Positions 24,462 to 36,479 are shown, numbered from the stretch's first letter. The stretch is 64,000 nt of DNA from Pyrenopolyporus hunteri (GCA_902806595.1 CADCXC010000009.1:2480001-2544000); one strand, 5' to 3'. Translations and numbers: made by a program. Notes: generated by a model from the letters alone, not told the origin.

Positions 24462-25810
24462 CTTGTTGCAAGGCACTCTCGACTATAGTCTTTGACTCCT
24501 TACTCGCAACCTTAATCCTTTTGTTTAGGACTGACAATTAAATAATGAATCACGACATGCAGGATCGCTTTGCCAATGCGAAATCGCAATCGATCAGTTC
24601 CAAGTCGCACGAGATGACAACAGCGTCGGCTCACACTTCCCCGGGGTATACGGGGCCGGATTCAAGGATAATAGCTCCGGTCTACCAGTGCAAGGAATAT
24701 TTGGTAATAGTTTCCGCGACGCTCGTCTATTAATTGGGACCATGGGGAGAATGCGGGACGCTGGGGGTATGATAGGTAAGGTATAATTATCAACGGTTTG
24801 AAATGTACCGCCTAAGTAGGTAGATAATAATTTAGCATTCGTACCTCCGCCAACTGGCGTCCCCGCCTGTTATCCTTGCTAAAGTAGGATAAGTAGGATA
24901 GCCTTGGTCATGCTCTCCGTTTGTTAGTGCTTGATAAGAATAAGACTGAATAACTGGTAGTTAGACTTAAGAGTAATTCCCAGGACGATAGGAAGCCCTC
25001 CTCCATAACCCTCTTAGCTTGTGGTATCTTGCCATGTTAGGTATATAGCAAGTAAACTAGCGTCTAGATAGGTTGCTCCTCGGCTGCGGAGGCTCAGGGG
25101 AGGGCCGTAATCCGGATAGCTAACCGCTGGTTATAATGGAGACCTGCGGATCCGGACTGCTATAATTGCCAAAATAGGGAAAGCGAGAAACAGCGAAGAG
25201 GCTGCTCATACCATATATGTATATAGCTAGTTCTCGCCCTATCTCGAGTGCTATTGGTTGGTAGAATCGTATGTATCGGCACTTGTTCCCTAAATACCTA
25301 TACGAACGGTGCCATCTAGGCCCGGAACTAGTAATGAGGCCCCGAAATCCTCGGGTCCTCCCATACCTTCGGGACTGCTATAATTTCCCAAGTAGGGATA
25401 ATATTGTAAAGCTGAGGCTTCGACGTCCACCGACTCCTGTCGCGGCGGAAGAAGGCGATGGGTGTTATCGCTTGACTCCCACGTGCCTCCAATGCTTAAA
25501 TCACATAATGTAAACGCCTCCTCAAAGTTTCGTGGGGCCCCAAGATAATGTCCGCCCCCGGTCTGGAGAAGGATCGCGCTACCTACACTACCTCGTCTCT
25601 CGAGCGATGAGGATCCACAGATTAGCGAAGCCGGCCCCGTGATAAGATGAGGAGAGCTGATATCCGGGGTTAATGGTCGGGATATGTCTGGGGAATTAAG
25701 TATATATATCTAGTGAAAGACCATGTGTATGTTAATCGAGGATCTCTGTCCCAGCCTCGACTTGTTGTGCTTGCATAAATAGCAGTAAGAGTCAGGTCGC
25801 CCTCTTCGCC
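24462..25810. other. Intergenic region between divergent genes
   Basis: Shared upstream region of the oxidase (minus) and the UNC93-like carrier (plus), 1.35 kb. A 62-codon frame at 24545-24733 has no family features. No gene supported. Confidence 0.55.
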
Positions 25811-27937
25811 ATGTCTAAGTTCGATGCTGCACCTCCCAACACCCACGCGGGCGGGGACGACGATGGTCTTCGAGGGCTGGGCTCACTCCCTATGAACCCA
25901 ACTAATGACGCCGATGAGAGGGTTGATATGGATGCGTACAGGAAAGCTGTTCCACTATGGAAGCGGATCCATCAGCACAGTCTAACACAGATGCTTCTGC
26001 TCAGCGTGGTACGCATGAACGCACGAACCCATCCCAGTTTTATATCCGAAACCATTCGAGAAATAGTTTCCGGTCTTCGATTATGGTGGCTGACCCTTAG
26101 TGCGTAGCAAGCGTTTTGCGGGCCGGCGATGGCGGATGCTATCGCAGGTTTGGGCGGCGGTGGCTTAGCCACTCCTCAAACGTCTAACATAGCGTACGTA
26201 TTCCGACGGCCAAATGAAAAGTTCCAAGGGTGCGAGTCTAACGAAGTTCCTCAATGTAGTACGGCAATCAACTACGCTATGCTCGCAACTGTCTGTCTCT
26301 TCGGTGGTCCTTTGGTAAACAAGCTCGGAACGAAATGGGCGTTGGTCATTGGCGCCATGTCATTCCCTATTCGTGGCTCGTCCTACTATTGCAATAGTAA
26401 ATTTGGGACCCAATGGGTAAGTCATCGATGACGAGCGGCTCACGAGGTTTCATGGGCCGTTCCTGTCTATAAACCCGTGGCTAAGACGAACTCTTCTTGT
26501 AGTACCTCATATTCGGTGGCTTCTTCACCGGGATTGGTAGCGGTTGTTGGTATGTTGCGGAATCCGGATCTATCATGTCGCTGGCACCGTCTGGTGCTCG
26601 TGGCAAATATCTAGCCTTGTGGATCGTCGCCCGAAATCTCGGGCAGCTAGTCGGAGGCGCCATCAAGTGAGTTACTCGGACCCTCTATGCTTAGAATTCC
26701 CGGGGTGGAAACCCGAAGTGCTGACGATGGTCTTCCCAATAGCTTGTCTAAAAATCATGTAAAAGGAGCGGTTGGCGGAGTGACTCCCGACACCTATATT
26801 GCTTTCTTGATCATCGAGAGTCTAGCGTAAGTTGCTAGCCATGCTCGGCTGGTTGCATCTCGGCGAAGAAAGCGTGCTGATTCTTCTAGTTTGCCGTTCG
26901 CCTTCTTGATCTCACCCCTTGAACGAGTCGTTCGGTCCGACGGCACGCGTATCCTTGTCTCAGAGAAGCTCAAGTTTAAACAAGAGTTCAAGCTCATCAA
27001 ATTCACCATGACCTCAAAGCTTATTCTGCTTTCAGCTCTCTGGGCGCTCTGGTCCTTCTTCTATAGGTAGGCTGCTTCGCCAACCATGCCTAGTTTCGAG
27101 CTGACCAGCGAGGTAGTGGTACTTGGTCCACCTACCTAGGAACATACTTTTCCGTCCGCACTCGAGCTTTATCTTCGCTCATCTCACCGTTCTTCTGCAT
27201 GTACGTGGATTCTCCGGATTCCCCGGGTTCTCTCCACCCTTTGCTCTTCGGGAGCCGTTACTAAACCAAGTCTTAGCGTCGGATGCTTCGGCCTCGGGTT
27301 CATCCTTGACATTAAATCTCTTAGCCAACGTCGCAGGGCGCAACTGGGCCTATTTACCGTCGCAATCCTCAACCTAGGCGTATACATATGGTCGATCGTC
27401 ATGCAAGTGAGATTCAACGCCGCGAGCCCGGGCAAGATAGACTGGGATGAGTCACTCTTCGCCTCGTCTTTCCTACCATACTTCTTCGTCCAGACCACGG
27501 GTCCCTTGTCGCAGTCCTACATGTACTGGCTGCTATCGTCTTTCGCAACAGACGCACAGTCTAACGTCCGCAATGGCGCTGCATTCCGGTATGCCGATCG
27601 AACAGAATACATACTCGTGTAGGAGCCGCGTGTCATAGCTAACGCGTCCAATAGATGCCTAGAGGCCGTCGGCCAGGCCATTTCGTACGGCATGAATACG
27701 CAAATCAAGGCCGATCCTCTAATCGGGTTGTACGTATCCCCCTCCTTTACACATATCGCCCGGCCAGCACGCTTACATGATTCTAGTTGCGTGACATTCG
27801 CTCTCATGGCCGCGGCTCTAGGCCCAATGCTGGTCCTAGTCAACGCTACGCCGGACCGCATCCCAGCCGATGTAATTCTCGAAGGGCAGGAGGCACAAAA
27901 GGAGAAAAAGCTCGAAGATCTAAAAGCTGAAGCATAG
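25811..27937 (+). CDS. UNC93-like major facilitator membrane protein
   Basis: MFS-fold carrier of the UNC93/DUF895 group common in filamentous fungi; substrate unknown, plasma or internal membrane. Ten exons join to 495 residues: 25811-26008, 26108-26193, 26260-26416, 26503-26666, 26743-26826, 26890-27066, 27117-27200, 27277-27588, 27655-27729, 27787-27937. Family blocks include QAFCGPAMADAIAGLGGGG, PLVNKLGTKWALVIG, CWYVAESGSIMSLAPSGARG, ARNLGQLVGGAINLSKNH and FFVQTTGPLSQSYMYW. The acidic, soluble N-terminus is about 50 residues and the Lys/Glu-rich tail about 35. Exon 7 contains the intergenic-type string ACCTACCTAGG, but here it is coding (STYLGTYF), and the acceptor was chosen to keep that frame. 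Confidence 0.9.
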
Positions 27938-28415
27938 CGTACTTGAGTCGGGAGTAACTAGAAGAGCTAACGGTCAGCAGAATCGAATGGGAATTATAGG
28001 TATCTAGTGGTAGTTGTGTAGAAAGCATAAAGAAAATGAATTGTAATGATCTATAATTAGGTAGGTAGTGATGGTAATATCAATGCCTAGGTGGTCATTT
28101 AATTCAATAACTGAGCTCGGGGCCTGTTACCTCGTCTCCTTCATTGGCATGTAATTCGCCTATATTGCCATAGAGAACACGAGTCCGCAACAATACATTG
28201 TATGCGATGTCCCTTGAACGCTAATGCGCTCTCCCATGTCGGTTTACTCTGATCTAACGCCGGGTAGTTTTAAGCCGTCGATCTTTATTCCGACGATGAA
28301 TCGGAGCTCGTTCGCCTGTCTACATATTTTCACATCTGTGGGCTGTTACTGCGTATTTGGCGAGTGCATAGGGAGTACCTAGCCTTCGTAAGGTTCGTAA
28401 AGCGACAAATAGCGC
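27938..28415. other. Short convergent intergenic region
   Basis: About 480 bp between the converging UNC93-like and cyclin H genes, with a single TTAGGTAGGTAG repeat near 28056. Nothing else seen. Confidence 0.55.
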
Positions 28416-29530
28416 TTATAAGGGGGGCCCGAAGAGATCTCCTCCATCTGGAGCGACTTTCCGTCTCTTCGACTCGCGTCCTTCGCTTGTTCCATTACCA
28501 AATACCTTTTCATCCGCATCGGAGCTTCCCTTGGGTTTTGTCTTCTGGGCCGTCTGTTCTCTTCGTACTTTCTGTAGAGCTACTAGATCAACTCTGTCAG
28601 GGTCACGGCACTTAGTGAGCTTCCTTCGCAGAGCCTTGATAGCCTTTGTGCTCTCCGGCTGTTTCCCGTATATTAGTTCACGAGTGTTTTAATAGAATTC
28701 CATGTTCGACTCACATCCGTCCAGTAATTGGTCATCTTCTCTGGAGGTTCCTTTTCCAGCATTTCCTTGCAATTCTGTATTACACCCCAGACCTTGGCTT
28801 TGGCCTCCTCGCCTTGGCCGGTGAACGCTTCCCGAAGTATGCGTCGCACTAATTCCTCGTCGGCAATGGCTAGGGCAGCGTACATAATCTGACTTGGTGT
28901 GTAATGGAAGTAGGCGTCTGTGACCAGCGGGCTGAATTTTAAAATCTCTCTTGTTCGTTTGTGGGCTTGGTTTATCCTGTCGTCGTCGAAGTCACCGAGT
29001 CGTCTAAGTTCCATGACGGCCCCTTCAAGGGCGCGGAAGGGATGCCTCACGTCGAAGGCAAAACGTATGCCTTGACACAGGATATATTCCGCTGCCAGAA
29101 TCATCTCGCCCGTCGTGTTAGGGAACGTGTCGGCGATCTTTTGTACACGTATGAAGTAGCCTTCCGCCTTACAACCAAAGAATATGCAAGTCTTGATGAG
29201 CTCCTGCGGCGGATAGGTCATTACGCTATTGGTAACGTAGAAGCGCCGCAAGAAGATGGCAGCGGTCGCTTGAATATCGGTCGGGAGCTGGCAGTAAGGA
29301 GCGGCGCGCAAGAGCTCGAGAGTAAAGTGGTTGAGGATGGTATATTCTTCTTCGGGCGTCAGGAAGTTAGGTAATGGGTCCACCGGCGGATCTGAAGCGC
29401 GCAGGTGGTTGGAAATATGCGTTCGTGCGAGGGTGTTGGCTTTCTCCCGGAGGGTTGCTAGGTGTGATGGTGTGAAAGACCATAGCCGGTATTGGCTCGA
29501 CTGTTTGTATCGAGCATCTTCGGTCGCCAT
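28416..29530 (-). CDS. ccl1: Cyclin H-like subunit of CDK-activating kinase / TFIIH
   Basis: Regulatory cyclin that pairs with the Cdk7/Kin28 kinase in TFIIH and so acts in transcription initiation and CDK activation. Two exons, 28715-29530 and 28416-28658, join to 352 residues. The N-terminal helix has the family signature YKQSSQYRLWSFTPSHLA. Two cyclin folds follow, for example ATAAIFLRRFYVTNSVM with PQELIKTCIFFGCKAEGYFI, then ILCQGIRFAFDVRHPFRALEG. The second exon supplies the basic tail KAIKALRRKLTKCRDPD and the terminal FGPPL motif typical of fungal Ccl1 proteins. The first ATG is 29530; the frame reaches 29551 only through a TTG. Confidence 0.92.
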
Positions 29531-30957
29531 GATGAAGTTGGCCGTTGCCAACGAGGCTAGACTAGTCGCCGCGACTCAATGCAAGTTGGCATGCGGGAAT
29601 GTAGCGCCCAAGTTGCGATGCAGGGTGCGAGGCGCCGGTCGACCGTGTAGTTGAATTGGCTGTCGTATGATGGAGTAGAATCGAGGTAATAGCGGTTGGA
29701 GTATTCTGGGATTATGCGGAAATGGAACTAACTGACGCGTGAGTTTCGGCGAAGCACATGGTCAATGACGTGTGCTGTTTATTGAGTTGATTCGGTTTCT
29801 CAATGAAGATGTTGTTTGGAATTTAGAACGTTTCCCAGGCGCTTTAGAAGCTCGAGAAACCCCGATAACAAGCCGCATATCGTTATCAGAGGTACCTACC
29901 CTTGCTAGTTTAGTAGGTACTCACAAGCCTAGCCTGGTATTCACTGTACCTACCTACCTAGGTACCTAGGTATAGTACGGTTGTCGCTTTCAAGAGTCTT
30001 GGGACAAGTACCACTGTCTACATCCGCTAAATTTTGAGTAATACTGCTATAGATTAGTGGGTATCTACTGTATTTTAGTGAATAGTATCAGCATTTTAGC
30101 GTTTGACAATAGTAGTATTTCTTTTTAAACTCCGCCAGCTGGTCCCGACGGAGCCAATAAGATGACAGCCGTCGAGTTCTAGTACGTAGCCCCCGATACC
30201 TCGAATTATGCTAGCGCTTTATTTTAGGTGCCACTTAGGTGGTAAGGCCCTGTTTACAGGGACATGGAGGTGCCTACGAAGGAGGTTGCTATTCGCTATA
30301 ATACATGACCCCGAACGCCTTTTAGAAGAGTTGTTCCCTCAACTTCCGTATAGAGACACCAAACACATCCATGTATTGATTTTATTCACATATCTGTACC
30401 CTCCATTTTGTGAATATACCATAAGGTTTTCATTTTTCATGGGAGAATAAACTAGAAAGCAGAAAATGCACGACGGTTTCCGATTGGAGATATCTACCTA
30501 GGTAGTCATATTCGCGTGTAATCACACTTAAAAACATATCATCTTTCACGAAGCCGGCTACATATATACCTGGTAAGGGAAACAATTCTGATGTTGTACG
30601 AGCTATTCCAAGTAGGCGAGGAAGGGAACTTTTATCTCAGCTTTCTATAAGCTGACGATACTAATCCATCTAACCTCGATTTGACGTAAGAGCCCGCTCA
30701 TTAGCTTATAATACCTCCCTGAGGAAATACGCCTAGCTAGGTTCAACTACCAGTGTAGTTGCCTTGGGGTAGTACATGGAGCGGTTTAGCTTCGAAGACA
30801 CGAATGAGACCTATTATACCTCCTATAAGCAGCCTTAGGTATACCGTCATACGATACTAATGAAGCTAAGATCTAGCCCTCTAACAAGAGGTCAAACAGA
30901 CGACCGCGAAGTTGTATTAACATGCTATCCTAGCAGACAATCCATTTAGCCTTATAA
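29531..30957. other. Intergenic region upstream of cyclin H and 5' of the AA9 remnant
   Basis: A repeat cluster lies at 29946-29974 and a single unit at about 30495-30506. I looked here for the missing N-terminal half of the AA9 gene (signal peptide, first histidine, CN motif) in three frames and found nothing convincing. Confidence 0.55.
29946..29974. repeat. TACCTACCTAGGTACCTAGGTA palindromic cluster
   Basis: Nested palindromes (CCTAGG, GGTACC) of the dispersed repeat family; can form a perfect short hairpin. Confidence 0.8.
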
Positions 30958-31486
30958 GAACAACCTTCATGCGGTGGGCCTTGTAACGAATGGGATGGCT
31001 TAGGCAAGAGATGGTTTAAGATCTGGGAGACGGGATGCTCTAACAGAGGCTGGTCAGAAGAACCAACTTCGGAGGATTGGCCTATTAACGGGGGCCAGGT
31101 GGTTTGGAAACAATTCGACATCGTCAAAGCAGGAGTGGATGTAACCATCCCGAAGATGCTTAAACCGGGCCACTACTTGCTTCGACATGAGATTATCAAC
31201 ATCGAAGCGAATTTGCAGTTCTTCCCCGAATGCGCCCAAGTTGAGGTTACCGGTGATGGAGACCAGTTTCTTGGCGAAGAGTACCTTGTCGAGTTCCCAG
31301 GCGCGTACAAGCCCAAAGATCCGGGCATCTGTATTGTGGGTAAAATCTATACGAATCTTGGATGGGGCTCTTTCGTAAGGCCCCTTTCCCTGAACTGTAT
31401 ATCCGTCTTATTGAGTCATGCTGATAACGTTGTTCTAGAACTACACGATGTCTGGGCTTAGAGTATGGGGACCAGAGGAAAAATAA
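30958..31486 (+). pseudogene. 5'-truncated AA9 lytic polysaccharide monooxygenase
   Basis: C-terminal part of an AA9 (former GH61) copper monooxygenase, the secreted enzyme class that oxidatively cleaves cellulose. An open stretch 30958-31374 plus exon 31439-31486 join across a good GT-AG intron to a normal AA9 ending (NYTMSGLRVWGPEEK). Recognisable blocks are KRWFKIWETG, VDVTIPKMLKPGHYLLRHEI, QFFPECAQVEVTG and EFPGAYKPKDPGI. An in-frame TAA at 30955 closes the frame upstream. No signal peptide, first His or N-terminal half is visible in the preceding 1.4 kb, so the His-brace copper site cannot form. The position where AA9 enzymes usually have the axial Tyr appears to be Phe (QFFP). It is either a truncated copy or has a distant upstream exon I did not find. 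Confidence 0.75.
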
Positions 31487-31580
31487 GGTATATAAAAGAA
31501 GTACCACTGTTTAGGTAGTCGTTTGCCTCTTAAGATAGGCGAAACTGTGAGGGTATTTCTGATTGTGCGGGGCTGTGATG

Positions 31581-31628
31581 AGGTAGGTAGGTAGATAGGT
31601 AGGTATATATATAATAATAGGTAGGTAT
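31581..31628. repeat. AGGTAGGTAGGTAGATAGGTAGGTA tract
   Basis: Tandem AGGT/AGAT units merging into a TA-rich stretch, between the AA9 remnant and the 5'-nucleotidase 3' end. Confidence 0.8.
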
Positions 31629-31721
31629 TCATAAAAAGGTCACTTAACGCAAAATCCCAGTGGGTAAATTTTAACGCTTAAACACACAGCTAGCGATGAT
31701 GCTGTTGGTCTACCTAAATTT

Positions 31722-33591
31722 CTATACCGAAAATGTAAAGGTTAACAGAGCTGTGTAAACCAAAATGATGATCGACGGCACCACGCCGCTCACTCTTTTA
31801 GCGCTGCTTGGAGTTGAGGTTGGTGCGGGCGCACCATCCGTAGTTGAAGCACCCTCGCCGGCGTTGTCCTCAACCGTAGCTATCCTGCCGTCGAGCTTGA
31901 AATCGATCGGGCTTGATTTCTTTATATAGTTGACTAGCACCTCGTCCATGGTATCTAGGACGACCACGTCCTGAACCGGCTCCAGTATATTATCGCCTCC
32001 GCCGGTTATGAAATCAACCGTGACGAATTTGTACTGTGCCTCCTGATCGACGGGCTTACCGCCGATCGTGAGGCGCACAAGGCGTTTGCCAATATCGTTA
32101 TTCGGGTTATATTCGACCTTGATGCCCTTGCTGACCTGGAAAAAGCTAGTGACATTTCGCTGGTTGAATTGGTTGACGCCGCTAACCAGACCCTCGAAGA
32201 CCTTCCATAGGTCCGCACCACTATAGCTGACCTCGACAACAGCGTTGCCGAAGGGGAAAGATGTGAGCACTTCGCCGCGCGTGATGGGCCCTTGATCAAT
32301 GGTGGCACGAATACCTCCCGCGTTCGTGATGGCGAAAGCAGCATCACTGCCGCCGTCGAGGCGGAATTGCAGGATTGAGCTGCGACGAAAAACTGTCAGT
32401 ATCTTGTGGGAGTAAGGGGCTGGGCAGGTGCCCAATGTAGATAGTGAATCGCTAGACTTACTCAGAGACCAAGTCGCCCAAGGTACATTCCTGTTGCTGG
32501 CAGGTAGTTTGGTCGAGTACAATGTTCGTGGTGCCGACCTCTTCCGCGGCGAACGCTTCGAACGGTTTCCTCCATTCTTCAATCTGCTGCTGCAGGCCTT
32601 CGTCTTGCTTGGTAGTGTTTGTTATGTGGATCGGGGCGCCGTGGTAGGCGAGGATCTTCCCCTCCGGATCATACGTCACGTCGATATAGCCCAGATACTC
32701 ACCCCACCGGTAGGCGGTTACGATGAAGACCTCGTCGCCGTCCTTGTTGGTCTCGAGAGTAGGGTATTTGCCCTTGGCGCCCTCCATGTCCCCAAGAAGC
32801 GTGTGACTGTGGCCACCCATGATGAGTTGGAGGCCGCTGGTTTCACGGGCTAGTTGTTTGTCCTCCTCGTACCCGATATGAGTGATGGCCGCGATGCGAG
32901 TAATATTCGTCGTGCTACGGATCTCATCAATCGAAGCTTGCACAGCAGCAATCGCGTCGGTGAATTTCGTGCTATCGTCAGGGTTGCTGATACTGGCCGT
33001 TGTCTCGGTCGTCACACCGATGATGGCCAGTTGATACTGCTCGAAGATGTGATACGGTTTGATGGTTGAGTTTAGCTTCTCATTTTCCGAAATGATGTTC
33101 GCGGAAATGATAGGGAATGTCAAGTTCTTCAAAAAGTCTCCTAACTTGTCATCGCCACCATCAAACTCGTGGTTCCCCAGAGTCATGGCATCAAATCCAA
33201 TTTGGTTGAGGGTCTCTGCGATTTTCTCACCGCCATAGAACGAATAGAACAGGGTGCCCTGAAACTCGTCGCCTACATTTAGTACTAGACTGTCATTATG
33301 CTCTGGTCGCGTGTCGTCGATGACCGTTTTGATGCGGGCGTAGCCGCCATAGCAGCCCTTTGAAGGGTCTGTACAATCGGTGCCCGATGCCGAAAACTCA
33401 TCCAGATGCGCGTGTACGTCGTTGATATGGTAGAAGGAGATATTGAAATTCCCATCTGCGTCAATAAATCGCTTCGACAAGCGCTTGCTATACAGAGAGT
33501 CCTCGGCTGCCGCTAAACCGGCCAAGCCGGCGGCGACTGAAGAGACGACAGAAAGAGAAGAAGCGCGAACCATCGTGAAACGCAGCTTCAT
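31722..33591 (-). CDS. Secreted GPI-type 5'-nucleotidase / metallophosphoesterase
   Basis: Calcineurin-like phosphoesterase with a 5'-nucleotidase C-terminal domain, expected to release phosphate from extracellular nucleotides. Two exons, 32462-33591 and 31722-32379, give 595 residues. A signal peptide covers about residues 1-29 (SSVAAGLAGLAAAE). Metal-binding blocks are HINDVHAHLDEF (Asp58, His60), GDEFQGTLF (107-115), GNHEFD (His141), His238 of THIGYEE and GGHSHT (259-264). The C-terminal domain carries ITNAGGIRATI and TGGGDNILEPV for substrate binding. A Ser/Thr/Pro/Ala stretch and hydrophobic tail (VVPSIIILVYTALLTFTFSV) suggest a GPI anchor. The frame extends 5' to a GTG at 33669, but the first ATG is 33591, directly followed by the signal peptide. 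Confidence 0.93.
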
Positions 33592-33825
33592 GGATCTGGT
33601 CGGTGGAGTGAGCGTGGGCGTTTCTCTACCGCACAAAACCAACGGGCACCAGATTGAAGAGCTCTTCACTCTGGGGAATGAGCTTGCTTAGAGGTCGACG
33701 CCCATTGTCTCCGCGACAGAAGCCGAATGTAAGCCGCCTTTTAATAAGATTTTGGTAAATCCCGGCCCGCTATCTTCGACGTGAAGGTCCAGCTCCTCGC
33801 AAACTTCCTTCCCGATTCAGCATTG

Positions 33826-33861
33826 CGTTAGCTTCGTTAGCTTCGTTAGCTTCGTTAGCTT
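33826..33861. repeat. 9-bp tandem repeat, four perfect units
   Basis: CGTTAGCTT repeated four times without mismatch, about 235 bp upstream of the 5'-nucleotidase start codon. Confidence 0.92.
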
Positions 33862-33955
33862 CCATGTTGTCCAACCTGATCCGGGGTGTTCATGCCAGCA
33901 TCAGTGCTACTTAACCCGATAAGCCAGGTACGAGGAGATACGCAGTCTTGGCGGC

Positions 33956-33982
33956 GAGCTGCACGAGCTGCACGAGCTGCTG
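33956..33982. repeat. 9-bp tandem repeat, about three units
   Basis: GAGCTGCAC twice, then GAGCTGCTG. A second 9-bp array only 95 bp from the first. Confidence 0.8.
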
Positions 33983-34592
33983 AAGTGCAAACCTTATTGG
34001 TACTTGGGAAGTCAAGCTCTGAAAGACTTGCAGGAGGGATTGCATCGCGCGGTCTTGGCACGTCTAGGGGTCCTTCTCCTTCTCGTCGGCGGTCCCCATT
34101 GGGTAAACTTCCCTTCTCTTCCCTGAGGGCTTCGCTCGTCGAGTCTTTGTGCGATAGGCACATTCGTACAAACTTACGTTCCATTGCAGTAGTTTAGAAC
34201 CAATTCTGCAGCATGCTAAAGCAGGACGCACCACACGACCGGAAAACCGGGAAATGCTCGAATGAGGGCTCTCCTACCATGAGTCGGTCGAACCGGTGGC
34301 TGGCGGCCTATTCCGGACACCGCATAACTTCGTTACGTTATACATCAATACTGGTTATATTGTAGTAGGTATGTAATCAGGTATGGGTATGGTATATACC
34401 ACGTCATAGACTGTTTGATCAGACTAAGAAAGACGTATGATCGACGGACGGGAGGTTATACACACTTCATATAAGGATGGAGTTGAAGCGGTTTAGGATC
34501 ATAGCACTTGTGGCACTTGTACCGTGGAACGCATAAGTGCTGCGACAGCCGGGAAGGCTTAGTTCCCGATTCGTAATCTTACCGCGCGCCAA

Positions 34593-34630
34593 CATACCTA
34601 CCATACCTACTACATAGGTACCTAGGTATA
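34593..34630. repeat. TACCTACC/ATAGGTACCTAGGTA cluster
   Basis: Member of the dispersed palindromic family, with inverted TACCTAC and GTAGGTA-like halves around a TACATAGGTACC core. Confidence 0.75.
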
Positions 34631-35419
34631 CTATTGCTAGAGACCGTAGATAAGTCTGTGCTATTATAGACTTTCTGGGGTACATTTGGCTTGGTTTAGA
34701 ATGTGCACGTCGTATTGAATATTTAATACATGCATGTACCTAGGTAGGTATATAACGTTGACCCAGGATCTCTAGATTTTGTCATAGGAATATTAAGAGA
34801 TTGGGCTTCAAGTTACCTTAGATACAGGTAAGCTACCTAGGTACCTAGGTAGGTATACAATGAAATTGGTATGTGTATTTAAAGCCGTCGACTTTATATT
34901 CTTATAACACATCCGCCAAGAATGTGCACGTTTACTCGGAGGTAGAGGTTTGTTTACCACGATCGATAGGAGGACGCGAATGAGGAAAAATAAGTGACAC
35001 TTTTATGACATAACCATAAGTTAACGTTGTATTCGGGCACGGGTGGCTAACTGTTTCATTAGCAATATATTACTCAGGCACACATTAGCGATTGAAGAGA
35101 TTGAAGAGGTTGCCGATATATCTTTAGGGACGTATGGTTAAAAAGTAGGTAGGTAGGCATAAGTACCAAAGCTTTAGACATAAGAAGAGTTATTAGCTTT
35201 TAGGTCAATGGGATCCCCTAAATATGATGATTGCCATCCATCCAAGTCCGTTCCATACTCTATAGCTAAGACGTGTATATTATTGGTAGGCGTGTAGATA
35301 TATATAAATTTTGACATCCTAAGGGGTTCTGATGGAATAACAATAAGCCTCCAGCTTGATTGAATGCCTCAAGTTTCCAACATAAGGGCTTATAGGTACA
35401 GCGCATAGAACACCTGTTA

Positions 35420-35463
35420 GGTTAGGTAGGCGAGGAGGTAGGTAGGTACTTAGGTAGGTAGGC
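35420..35463. repeat. AGGTAGG tract
   Basis: Imperfect AGGTAGG/TAGGTACT tandem units. Confidence 0.75.
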
Positions 35464-35925
35464 AGATATCGGATTATGCATGTAAAGGCCCATCCCCACG
35501 CGGAACCCCTGCCAGACCCAATGGACTGCTATTAGTGCTACTATTAGTACGTACGGGCCAAGCTAAAAACAATTGGAACGGATTTAATCTTTGGTCGCTA
35601 GAAGCCAACTGAGCAGTAAGATGCGCTTGTTGAAACGGGTTATGAAGAGGCGCAGCTCTGTCATAATACGAGCTAACTGTTTGAACTGGAGAGGGCACAG
35701 TCCAATTTACTGGATCCGGATGACTGAAGTGGTTTCGGTGAGACGATAGTGGTATTCGCATCACGTTGAACAAGATGAAGTGGTTCGTTGATCTTGGCCC
35801 ATCTCTTTTCTCTTTGCTCTCATATGTCTTGTATGGACCTGGGACTGGATACCTAGGTAGGTACCTAGACTTCGGGGTCTTGCCGTTGTACCTGCATGGT
35901 AGTGGACGCATCCATGACATATATC

Positions 35926-35980
35926 GTACCTAGGTACCTAGGTAGGTACCTACCATATACACATGTACCTACACATGTAC
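35926..35980. repeat. TACCTAGGTACCTAGGTAGGTACCTACC plus ACATGTACCT repeats
   Basis: One of the most complete copies of the palindromic family, followed directly by two ACATGTAC palindromes. Confidence 0.8.
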
Positions 35981-36479
35981 AACGTCTTCAGAAAGGCAGG
36001 TGGTAGACCAAATCTCCGTAGCCAATTAAAGGGCCCCTGGCCGAAGTTCGTAATAAAGCTGTCATCCGTCGTTTCTTCTCATCCAACGGCACCTGCCAGA
36101 AGGCCAGGTATTTTTAGAGTTCTGGATCTGGCCTGTTCTTATTCGACACGAAAGTTTTCTTCAACGGGCAGTTGGTCGTCTAGGTAGGTACTACCTGGGT
36201 ACTACGTAGTATTATGCCCTTTATATGAAGATAGGCGCCTGATGTGAAGATAATATGTAAGTATACGCTGGGAAGTAATCGATAAGATAATGAAGAACCC
36301 ATTTATCCATTACGCGACCCTCCTTAACCGCCCCCCCTCCAACCCCCAGTTCCCAATTGCTCTGCCAATCTAACCTCCTTTTAGCTGCTACGCTGCCACC
36401 TTGATCTCGCATTGATAAAAACATCCTGGTCGTCCCAAGCCAGGCCAAGATCCAGAGGCCTGTTTAAACTGATTAAGTT

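Noticed and set aside
24462..24476. Upstream GTG start adding five residues to the fructosyl-amine oxidase
   Set aside because: Non-ATG start in a eukaryotic nuclear gene; the ATG at 24461 gives the family N-terminus.
24545..24733. 62-codon ORF between oxidase and UNC93 gene
   Set aside because: Short, no motif; most likely promoter DNA.
27067..27137. Acceptor at ACCTAG (27137) for exon 7 of the UNC93-like gene
   Set aside because: It shifts out of the frame that gives GTYFSVRTRAL; the acceptor at 27116 restores it with a 50-nt intron.
29531..29551. Upstream TTG start for cyclin H
   Set aside because: Non-ATG; the ATG at 29530 is a normal start for the family.
33592..33669. 26-residue N-terminal extension of the 5'-nucleotidase
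   Set aside because: It begins at GTG and would bury the signal peptide; the ATG at 33591 is preferred.
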